Of a DNA stretch of 40,752 nucleotides, positions 21,972 to 29,336 are shown in pieces; the stretch's first letter is position 1, and the number at the start of each line of letters is the position of its first letter. The position numbers were made by a program, and so were the translations under genes. The notes beneath the pieces were generated by a model, which was not told where the DNA came from, did no database searches, and saw only the letters and a program-made list of their open reading frames with translations. Origin of the DNA: a bacterium (lineage in GTDB: Bacteria; Planctomycetota; J058; JAJDCP01); NCBI GenBank assembly GCA_030428695.1, contig JAUIEM010000023.1:1-40752 (forward strand). Reading direction: 5' to 3'.

Positions 21972-22637
21972 CCTGGGCGCAGAACCTCGCGCTGCAGCTG
22001 CCTGCGGTGCTCGCCGCCGCCCTCGCCGGCCTGTGGCTGCTGCGCCGGCGGCCCGCGCCGCTGCGCTACGCCCTCGGCATACCTCCCTGGGCGCTGTCTG
22101 ACCACCGGCCTCGCGCTGGCGTTGGCCCGACCCCGGAAGAGCTGCGGGTGTACCACACGGCGACCCGCCGCGACGCCCTCGAGCAGGTCACCGTGCCTAA
22201 GGGAGGCTGTGGGCCGTGCGGGTCGACATCGACTACACCGTGCCATCGCTACGGGAGGCTGTGGGCCGTGCGGGTCGACATCGACTACAAGCTACAAGAG
22301 CGAGGCGTTCGGCCCGGGCACCGACAGCTACTGGCTCGTGCCTGGCTCGGCCTCGCGCGCCGCGAGCAGAGCGCGGGCGGGCGCACGATCCTGACCGAGC
22401 TCGTCGCGAGCAACCCCGACCTCGAGGCGCCCGAAGCCGCGGCGCGGGGCGCGGCCGTCGTACGGTCGGCGCGGCGGAGGATCTGCACGGCGGCGGCAGC
22501 GCGCTGCGCTACGAGCTGCAGCTCTACGTCCATCTCGATCGGCGGGAGCAACTCTACGGTCTGCCGGTGGTCAGTCACCTGCGGCCTCGAGCTCGGGGGA
22601 CAGCGATGCCTGCAGGAGCTTGCCGGTTGCTTGTGAT
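21968..22637 (+). pseudogene. Decayed blaR1-like gene and adjoining coding debris
   Basis: The ATG overlaps the blaI stop (ATGA), the usual blaI-blaR1 layout. The first 40 codons give a hydrophobic segment and LLRRRPAPLRYALG, as at the start of BlaR1/M56 peptidases; the sensor and HExxH peptidase parts are missing. Further on, plausible coding fragments occur in all three frames: EELRVYHTATRRDALEQVTV, VDIDY then SEAFGPGTDSYWLVPG, RTILTELVASNPDLEAPEAA, and SALRYELQLYVHLDRREQLY. A 7-base tandem duplication (22285-22298) accounts for one frame switch, and a 37-base duplication (22201-22237 / 22253-22289) for another disruption. Real decay and assembly error are both possible. Confidence 0.65.
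22201..22289 (+). repeat. 37-base direct duplication with a nested 7-base duplication at its edge
   Basis: An identical 37-base segment beginning GGGAGGCTGTGGGCC and ending CGACTACA occurs at 22201-22237 and 22253-22289. CACCGTGCC is also repeated before each copy (22189-22197 and 22236-22244). Directly after, CTACAAG is doubled (22285-22291 and 22292-22298). Removing one CTACAAG joins VDIDYK to SEAFGPG in one frame. Confidence 0.85.
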
Positions 22638-22754
22638 AGGTGCGTAACGACTGCGACAGTGTGCTGCCGGGGAGGCTTGCCTGAAGTTATTGTGGGTCCT
22701 CAGCTCAGTCAACCACGCTGCTCTTCACCAGCCGGCTTATTAGGTTGCTGTTTT
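22638..22754. other. AT-richer gap between the blaR1 remnant and the kinase gene
   Basis: About 115 bases with clearly lower GC than the neighbourhood. No gene, convincing terminator or repeat seen. Confidence 0.4.
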
Positions 22755-25700
22755 TCACTCGGTTCCTTTTTCCAACTCGCTGTTGGCGCGCAATCGGTCT
22801 CTCGCCCACAGAGCCTCGATTGAGTCCACGGTGCTAGGAGCGTTCTCCAAACATACACGGTACAGCTCCAGCGCACGCTCGAGATTCCCGAGCGTCTCGG
22901 CCCGCATCCCCAGATACGCACAGGCCAGACTGGTCAACTCTTCCGCACCGGGATGCCCGACCAGCACAGCAGCGAGGTCCTCGAGACACTGTGCATCGTC
23001 GAGTTCGCCGCGCAGGGCCAACACAAGGCTTCCCGGCCATCCGCGAGGGGCGAGGAACGGCGCGAGGGCAGCTGCGTCCCCGCCCAACGCGACAAAGAGC
23101 AGCGCATGCACAAGCGCCTCGGGGCGGGTGGCATCCATGTGGAGGACATCCTGTAGCAGGGCCAGGGCGGCTTCCCGCTCTCCGCGAAGGGCTTCGATGA
23201 CGGCGGTGCGGACAAGAGTGGTCGCTCGCAAGGGTGCTTCGTCAAGAAGCGCTCTGTATGCTTCCAGTGCTCCATCGAGGTCGCCAATGACCCGTCGCAT
23301 GTCACCAAGACCTTCCGCAAACGTCAGCTCCGACGGGAAGCGTGCGACCCCTGCCTCGAAGAGCGCAAGGGCTACCGAGTCCTCCCCCGCGCGACGCGCT
23401 GATGTCGCCGTCGCCAGCAGAAGTGCGCGTGGGCGTCGGAGCTCTGTCGGCCATGCAGTGACAAGCCGGCGATAGGCTTCGTTCGGACGCCCGGAAGCGG
23501 CCAACAGGTCGCGGAGCGCGACCAGGCAGCGTGCCAGCAACCCAGTACTGTCGACGTCCTGTCTTTCCCTCAAGACGGAGATGCTGTCGTTGAGTAGTGC
23601 CTCCGCTTCGTCATGGCGCTGAAGGGCGACAAGTTCCACGGCAAGCTGCAAGCGCAAGGAGTGCAACCGCACGGGAGATGGATCGCCCCACCTGCGCACA
23701 GAGCGGAGCCGCTCGGTCTCCACTGCAGTCGCACGCTGCAGGAAGTTGAGCCCAGGGCCAGCCTCGTGCAATTCGTGGCAAAGCAGCAGGCCGTCCCGCA
23801 GCAGTGCGAGGGACGCGATGCTGCGCCGTCGCTCTGTGAAGTCCTCGAGGGCCGCGAGGTTTTGTGCCGCGACCCGCCGAGCGGCCTCTGGAGACAGGCT
23901 GGCGAGCTCGGCCCGAGCGAGGACGGTGCGAATCTTGTGGCGGAGCTCGTGGGCCTCAAGGTCGCCGGGATGCTCCGTGAGCACACGTGCAATTGTCGAG
24001 TCCGCGGTGCGCGCGAGGCCAACCACCCGCTCTGCGTCTTCGCGCATCGCGCAGCGAGCCAGACCGAGCGTACCGATGGCGAGGCGCTTGCCATAGAGCG
24101 CGCCGGGGAGCATCTCTTCGTGCTCGGTGTGTAACGCGTGGGCAGCCGCGAAGGTCTGTTTCGCGGCCTCCAGCTGACCGTCCCGCAGCTCGGCTGTCGC
24201 GAGTCTGTGGAGGAGATCCCCGAGATCCAGGACTCTGGAGCTGTTCATCGTGTTCTCAGCCCGTGCGTCAGTGACCGCAGCCCGCAACTTTTCCACCGAA
24301 GAGCTGTCGCCGGGGAGGGAAGCACCCATTGCGACAACTAGGCGATGCAGGCGTCGCACCCGCGGGACGGAAGGGCCTAGGCGTCGGGCATCATCGATCG
24401 CTCGACGGGCCTCACCGTACCGTGTTCTGGCCTCACTCTCGTCCCCCAGAGCCTCGGCGAGGGTCGCTGCTTTGATCAGTACCTGCGCGAGACCGTAGTG
24501 GGACTCATACGAGTGCGGGCTGTTGGAAACCTGCTCGCGCACGAGCGGAATCGCCTCGGCAAGAACGGCCGCTGCCTCCGGTAGATTCCCGGATCCAATG
24601 TACGCACTCACCTGGCATCGCAGGCCGAATGAAAGCTCGGCGCGTGCGATGCTGCTTCTCGGACTCCTGTCGTACAACTCCCGCAGAGCCAGCACCGCCT
24701 CACGCGAGACCACGACTGCGGAGTCGTTGCGCCCCGCTGCGAGATGCAACACCGCCAGCTCACAGTCGATGACCGCGATCTGGCTGATCGCGACCGCTCC
24801 GCTCGGACGCGCTCGAAGGACGCGGGCGGTGAGCTCTCGCGCTTCCTCGAGGTGCGCCTGGGCACTGTCGGCCTGGCCGAGGACAGACTCGACACGTGCC
24901 TGCTGGATCACGCTGTTCGCGATGTTGATGAACCTGCCAGGGCTTGCGTTGTCAGCGGGAAGCGCTCGCTCGACGCGCTCGGCCGCGCGGAACGCGTCCA
25001 GGGCGTCCTCGAGGTCCGAGGACTCGGCGAGCACGCTCCCCAGGAGCCGCAGGCCGCGGGCGTGGAGCCCGGTCTGCTCGCGCTCCAGCCGGGCGAGCAG
25101 TGTCAGGTAGGCGCGGACCTCCGCGAGCCCTTCCCCGAAACGTCCGGCGCGGCGATAGGTGTAGCCGAGGCTGTAGCGGGCCCGCAGGAGCAGCTCACCG
25201 GAAGAGCGGCCCTGGAGCGAGGGGCTCGACAAGACGCCGACGGCGGCGGAGTACTCCCTGATGGCCTTCGCCAGGTCGCCGTCGATATGCAACGCGAGGT
25301 CACCCGCCGCCAGGTGCGACAGCGCGAGCCCGAGCTCGGCCCCCTCGCCCGCGAAGTCCGTCGCGCGGAGAGCTTCCCAGCCCTCCTGGGCGACCGCGAG
25401 GAAGTCCCGCGCCATCGCCTGCGAGGCCTCGTCGGCGATCTCGTCCTGCAGATGGCCCTGCAACGTGCCGGACAGCTGCAGGAAGGCGTCGACGGCCAGC
25501 TCGCCCCTGCGGTCGGAGACCTCCTTGGCGTTGAGGATCACGCGGTTGTGCCAGACCAGACCTGCGACGCCGGAGCCGAGCACCACGACCAGCGCGGTCA
25601 GGGCACCGACGAGACCGCGCCGCAGGCGGCGGCGGGAGGCCTCCCGCGCGGCGTCGGCGCGGCGGCGTGTGGCGATGCGGTCCTCGAGCGCGGTCGCGTC

Positions 25701-26999
25701 TGCGCCCTCGGCGCGGACGCGCCCCGCCTGGGTGGCGGCGAGGCCGAGGTCGCCGCAAACGATGGCGGTGTCTGCATAGGCGCGTCGGGTCTCGAGCTCA
25801 CCGTCGCGGGCATCCGCGTTATCCGCCCACAGCTCCCGGGCCTGGGCGAAGCCCGCGACGCAGGCGGCGAAGCGCTCGTAGAGGTCGCTGCGTTGCGTCG
25901 CGGACAGTCCGGTCGCAGCCCGCGACTCAGCCCGGCAAGCAGCGAGACGCCGACGCGTGGCGCGGGCGAGCTCAGCGCTCTCGCGGTGGGTGATATAGGT
26001 CGAGAGCGCGTCGCGGAAGGCTGCGCCGTCGGGGTATCGATCGCGAGGCGCGCAGGCGAGGGCGCGGGTGCAGATCTTCCGCAGCTCTACGGGCAGCTCC
26101 GGGTCCAGCGGGGGCGTGTGCCCCTGGGCGGCACGCACGACCAGATCGAGGATCTTCTTGCCGGCGTGGGGCGGCCGCCGGTGGAGGATCTCGTACAGGA
26201 GGCCGCCGAGGAGGTACACGTCGGTGGGCGGCCCGACAGCGGCGCCGTTGCCTTCGGCCAGCTCCGGCGGCATGTAGGCGGGAGTCCCGCAAGGCCCGTC
26301 GATGGCGGTGCAGTGGCGCAGCCCGGCGGTCTGCTCGCCGAAGCTGACGGCCAACCCCCAGTCGACGACCAGCACCTCGCCGTAGGCTCCGAGCATCACG
26401 TTGGCGGGCTTGAGGTCGTTGTGGATGATGCTGCGGCTGTGGGCGAAGGCGATCGCGTGGCAGACCTGGAGCAGGATCGCGAGGTGGCGTTCGAGGGGAA
26501 CCGTGCGATCGTGGATCAGCTCCCGCCAGGCCTGGCCCTCGACCCTCTTCATCGCGAGGAAGGTCTCGCCGGCCTCTCCGGGGCTCAGGGCGTAGACGGG
26601 GACGATGTTCGGATGCTCCAGCCGTCCCGTCAGCTGCGCTTCGGCGACGAACAACGCGAGGCTGTCCGTTCGAGAGTGGCCCTTGCCCGGCAGCAGCTTC
26701 TTGACCGCGACATCGCGTCCGAGGGAAGCCTGGCGTGCGCGGAACACCGCGCCCATACCGCCGCGACCGAGGAGCTCTTCGAGCGCGAAGCGGTCTTCGA
26801 GGTGCAGGTCCTGCGCCTCCGGGGAGGTCTGGCGCGCGACCCAGCCGGCGAGCTCGGCATCCCGGTCGGGGGGGTACCAGCTCAGGGGGCGAAAGGAGCT
26901 CAGCGCCCCGGGCGGCAGCCGCGGGGTCTCCTGGTCGGAGCCCGGCGGAGCGTGGGACAGCAGCTCCCGCCAGGCCGACTCCAGCTGCGAAGGTTCCAT
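22755..26999 (-). CDS. Membrane Ser/Thr protein kinase with a long TPR region
   Basis: 1414 residues. ATG at 26999 follows GGGAGG; longer in-frame starts give Arg/Ser-rich nonsense. Kinase domain about 71-335: glycine loop LGRGGMGAVF, lysine K100 (AVKK), alpha-C Glu E120, catalytic loop HNDLKPAN (D195, N200), metal site DWG (D213), and CGTPAYMPPE. HRD is HND, so it is a non-RD kinase and may not need activation-loop phosphorylation; the DWG form is common in planctomycete kinases. A coiled linker leads to one transmembrane helix (about 461-484), then about 900 residues of TPR-like helical pairs, probably periplasmic. The part after residue about 680 has noticeably lower GC. It may phosphorylate a ligand of the FHA protein encoded upstream (inference). 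A 115-base gap separates it from the protease gene. Confidence 0.9.
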   Translation of the reverse strand: MEPSQLESAWRELLSHAPPGSDQETPRLPPGALSSFRPLSWYPPDRDAELAGWVARQTSPEAQDLHLEDRFALEELLGRGGMGAVFRARQASLGRDVAVKKLLPGKGHSRTDSLALFVAEAQLTGRLEHPNIVPVYALSPGEAGETFLAMKRVEGQAWRELIHDRTVPLERHLAILLQVCHAIAFAHSRSIIHNDLKPANVMLGAYGEVLVVDWGLAVSFGEQTAGLRHCTAIDGPCGTPAYMPPELAEGNGAAVGPPTDVYLLGGLLYEILHRRPPHAGKKILDLVVRAAQGHTPPLDPELPVELRKICTRALACAPRDRYPDGAAFRDALSTYITHRESAELARATRRRLAACRAESRAATGLSATQRSDLYERFAACVAGFAQARELWADNADARDGELETRRAYADTAIVCGDLGLAATQAGRVRAEGADATALEDRIATRRRADAAREASRRRLRRGLVGALTALVVVLGSGVAGLVWHNRVILNAKEVSDRRGELAVDAFLQLSGTLQGHLQDEIADEASQAMARDFLAVAQEGWEALRATDFAGEGAELGLALSHLAAGDLALHIDGDLAKAIREYSAAVGVLSSPSLQGRSSGELLLRARYSLGYTYRRAGRFGEGLAEVRAYLTLLARLEREQTGLHARGLRLLGSVLAESSDLEDALDAFRAAERVERALPADNASPGRFINIANSVIQQARVESVLGQADSAQAHLEEARELTARVLRARPSGAVAISQIAVIDCELAVLHLAAGRNDSAVVVSREAVLALRELYDRSPRSSIARAELSFGLRCQVSAYIGSGNLPEAAAVLAEAIPLVREQVSNSPHSYESHYGLAQVLIKAATLAEALGDESEARTRYGEARRAIDDARRLGPSVPRVRRLHRLVVAMGASLPGDSSSVEKLRAAVTDARAENTMNSSRVLDLGDLLHRLATAELRDGQLEAAKQTFAAAHALHTEHEEMLPGALYGKRLAIGTLGLARCAMREDAERVVGLARTADSTIARVLTEHPGDLEAHELRHKIRTVLARAELASLSPEAARRVAAQNLAALEDFTERRRSIASLALLRDGLLLCHELHEAGPGLNFLQRATAVETERLRSVRRWGDPSPVRLHSLRLQLAVELVALQRHDEAEALLNDSISVLRERQDVDSTGLLARCLVALRDLLAASGRPNEAYRRLVTAWPTELRRPRALLLATATSARRAGEDSVALALFEAGVARFPSELTFAEGLGDMRRVIGDLDGALEAYRALLDEAPLRATTLVRTAVIEALRGEREAALALLQDVLHMDATRPEALVHALLFVALGGDAAALAPFLAPRGWPGSLVLALRGELDDAQCLEDLAAVLVGHPGAEELTSLACAYLGMRAETLGNLERALELYRVCLENAPSTVDSIEALWARDRLRANSELEKGTE

Positions 27000-27114
27000 G
27001 CGCCTCCCCCAGGCGTGCCCGGGGGTCAGTATCCACCAAAACCGCCACGAGGGCCACCCGGTCCGGCGCCAGGCGGGCGTCGCGCGGAGCAGCAGCGGCG
27101 CCGACGCCCGCGAG

Positions 27115-27591
27115 CTACCCGCACCACGCCCCGGCGTCGGCGAGGATCCGCGCGCAGAGCGCGTCCAGCTGCGCACGCACCGGCGCCGAGAGCCCGGCCC
27201 CGAGCCGGAAGTCCACGCCCGCGAGCCCGTAGATCCGCAGCGTGGCGGGGCGCTCGCCGAGGGCATCGGCGAGGCCGACCGCGGCGGCGAGGCCGAGGGT
27301 GTGGGAGGAGCCGCGGGAGACCGTCGCAGGCAGCGCCGCGCCGACCTCGAAGCAGTGGACCAGACCGGGCGCGACGCCGCGGAGCGCGTCGACGACGAAC
27401 ACCGCCGGCAGCCCCCGCCACAGCTCGATGAGGCCGGCGGTCTCGCCCCCGTGGGTGCGCAGCTCGACGGCAGGGGGGAGCGCGGCGTCGCGGAGGCGCT
27501 CGATGACGGCGGGTCCGAGGCCGTCGTCGCCGCGCAGGCTCTGGCCGATGCCGATGATGCGCAGCGCCGGTGCGGGCGCCGCCGCGCTCAT
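27115..27591 (-). CDS. Hydrogenase maturation-type endopeptidase (HyaD/HybD/HycI family), orphan
   Basis: 158 residues, normal for the family. ATG at 27591 overlaps the FHA gene stop (ATGA), so the two are coupled. Known members bind nickel in the precursor of a [NiFe]-hydrogenase large subunit and cut off its C-terminal tail. The fold signature GIGQSLRGDDGLGPAVIERL opens the protein. The three nickel ligands of HybD (E16, D62, H93) correspond to D23, D68 (VFVVDAL) and H97 (GSSHTLGL), so it looks active. No hydrogenase gene lies in the window. It could serve a hydrogenase elsewhere or act on another substrate in this operon (inference). Confidence 0.85.
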   Translation of the reverse strand: MSAAAPAPALRIIGIGQSLRGDDGLGPAVIERLRDAALPPAVELRTHGGETAGLIELWRGLPAVFVVDALRGVAPGLVHCFEVGAALPATVSRGSSHTLGLAAAVGLADALGERPATLRIYGLAGVDFRLGAGLSAPVRAQLDALCARILADAGAWCG

Positions 27592-29327
27592 ACGCTGCGC
27601 GCTTCGAGCTTCTCGAGCTGGGCGCTGAGGCTGTCGATCTGCTCGTCGAGGTCGGCGAGGCGCTGCTCGTACTCGGCGACCAGGCCGCGCAGCTCTTCGT
27701 TGGCCTCGATCTCGTTCTGGAAGTCGACGCGCATCGCCTCGACCCTGAGCTCGACGCGCTCGTCGAGCTCGCTCTCCAGGGCCTCGAGCTTCGTGGTCAG
27801 GTAGCTGATCTGCTCGAGCTGGTCGTCTTCGTTCAGGGCGAGGCTCTCGTACTGGTGCTCGAGCTCCTCGTAGTCCTGCTTGAGGTCGTCGAGCTCTTCG
27901 CTGAGCTGGTCGGCCCGGGCCTCGGCGAGCTGGTTGCGCTTCGCGGCGCGCTCGGCGTCGCGCTCGCGCTCGTCCTGCAGGCGCTCGAGCACGGCCTCGT
28001 GGTCGGAGGCGAGGATCTCCGAGGCGTCGACCTTGGTCCTCAGCTTGGCCTCGATGTCCGCCAGGCGCTCCTTGAGGGCGAAGTTCTCGTCGTCGGTGTT
28101 CGAGAACTTCTCGCGCAGCTCCCCGCACTCCTGCTCGAGCTCTTCGGCCCGGACCTTGTGGGTGTTGTCGCGCTTGGCCTGCATCACCGCGCGCTTCTCG
28201 TCGACCAGCTCCTCGCGCAGGTCGCGGATCATCGCGTCGCGCTTCTCGAGCATGCCCTTGAGGTCCTCGATCTCCCGCTCGAGACTGACGATCGAGCGCC
28301 GGGTCGCCTCGTCCGGCTCGCGCCGGCGGCCGCGCTTCGGAGCCTCTTCCGCCGCCTCGGACGCCTCGCGTACGGGCCGGCTGCGCCGCGTGCGACGGGG
28401 CTTCCGGGGCTTGGCAGGCTCGTCCTCGGGCTCCTCGGCGGGCTCCTCGGCCTCTTCGGCGGGAGCGTCGGCATCCTCGGCAGGCGCGTCGGCTTCTTCG
28501 GCGGGAGCGTCGGCTTCCTCGGCGGGCTCGTCGGCTTCTTCGGCGGGCTCCTCGGCTTCCTCGGCGGGGGCCTCGGCCCCTTCGGTGGCCTCCGCGGGCT
28601 CCTCCGTCGGCGCGGGGCGCTTCTTGCGGCGCCGGGTGCGACGGGGGGCCGGCGGCTCCTCGGCGGCGGGCTCCTCCTCCGCTTCGGCGGCGGTCTCCGC
28701 TTCTTCGGGGGCGTCGGCCGGGGCGGCTCTGGCGGAGACGCCCGCGGGCGCTTCCTCCTCGTCCTCGGCGGCTGCCTCCGCCAGCTCCGCAACCTTCTCG
28801 ACCTTGCTCTTGCGCGAGCGCCTGCGCCGGCGCGGCTTCTCGGCGGCGCGCTCGTCGCGCTTCTGCGCCGCCTCCTGCTCCTCTTCGGCGGCCTTCTTGC
28901 GGGCCTCCTCCCGCGCCCGCTTCTTCTCTTCGCGCTGCCTGCGACGGATCTCCCGAGCCCGCCGCTTGGCCGCGCGGGCGTCGACGGGCTTCTTCTCGGG
29001 CTCGGCCTCCTGAGCCTCCTCCGCGACCGCGGGCGCGCTGAGCCCGAAGCGCAGCTCGACGCTGCCGATGCCGATCTTCGTGTCGGGGGCGAGCTCGACG
29101 CTCTGCCCCTTGCCGAGGGCCTGGCCGGCGACGACGGTGCCGCGGCCGCCGAGATCCTCGAGCTTGTAGACGCCGCCCTCCTCGAGGACGCGGGCGTGGT
29201 CGTAGCCGACGCCGCTATCGCGCAGCAGCAGGCCCGACTTGCGGCGCTTGCCGATCGTGAAGGGCAGGCTCTCGAGGGGGATGGTCTCCCCGGCGCGCGA
29301 GCCGGTCAGGATCTCGAGCTCAGCCAT
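27588..29327 (-). CDS. FHA-domain protein with acidic repeats and a long coiled coil
   Basis: 579 residues. ATG at 29327, 9 bases after the BatA-like gene. Residues 1-95 form an FHA domain (LPFTIGKRRKSGLLLRD, then DHARV and DLGGRGTVVAG). The phosphothreonine-binding positions are partly altered: GK for GR, no Ser before the conserved His (H44), and GGRGT/VAG for SxNGT/VNG. Residues about 100-340 are Ala/Glu/Lys/Arg low complexity, with about seven copies of a PAEEAxx heptapeptide. Residues about 345-578 are a continuous charged coiled coil (LEREIEDLKGMLEKRDAMI onward). It is cytoplasmic and probably a dimeric scaffold that docks onto phosphorylated partners or the MoxR/VWA complex (inference). 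Confidence 0.85.
   Translation of the reverse strand: MAELEILTGSRAGETIPLESLPFTIGKRRKSGLLLRDSGVGYDHARVLEEGGVYKLEDLGGRGTVVAGQALGKGQSVELAPDTKIGIGSVELRFGLSAPAVAEEAQEAEPEKKPVDARAAKRRAREIRRRQREEKKRAREEARKKAAEEEQEAAQKRDERAAEKPRRRRRSRKSKVEKVAELAEAAAEDEEEAPAGVSARAAPADAPEEAETAAEAEEEPAAEEPPAPRRTRRRKKRPAPTEEPAEATEGAEAPAEEAEEPAEEADEPAEEADAPAEEADAPAEDADAPAEEAEEPAEEPEDEPAKPRKPRRTRRSRPVREASEAAEEAPKRGRRREPDEATRRSIVSLEREIEDLKGMLEKRDAMIRDLREELVDEKRAVMQAKRDNTHKVRAEELEQECGELREKFSNTDDENFALKERLADIEAKLRTKVDASEILASDHEAVLERLQDERERDAERAAKRNQLAEARADQLSEELDDLKQDYEELEHQYESLALNEDDQLEQISYLTTKLEALESELDERVELRVEAMRVDFQNEIEANEELRGLVAEYEQRLADLDEQIDSLSAQLEKLEARSV
28425..28572 (-). repeat. 21-base tandem repeat encoding PAEEAxx
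   Basis: Inside the FHA gene, seven imperfect 21-base units (GGCGGG or GGCAGG cores at about 28437, 28458, 28479, 28500, 28521, 28542 and 28563) encode PAEEAEE, PAEEADE, PAEEADA, PAEEADA, PAEDADA, PAEEAEE and PAEEPED. Whole-codon units preserve the frame, so length can vary between strains. Confidence 0.85.
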
Positions 29328-29336
29328 CGGCGGCCA

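Noticed and set aside
27000..27266. Longer kinase start at 27266
   Set aside because: The added 89 residues are Arg/Ser/Trp-rich, overlap the protease gene in another frame and lack the strong ribosome site found before 26999.
24744..27431. Open frame of 895 codons on the plus strand
   Set aside because: Antisense to the kinase gene with its clear catalytic motifs.
27115..27591. A hydrogenase gene cluster
   Set aside because: Only the protease is present; no large or small subunit and no hyp genes in the window.
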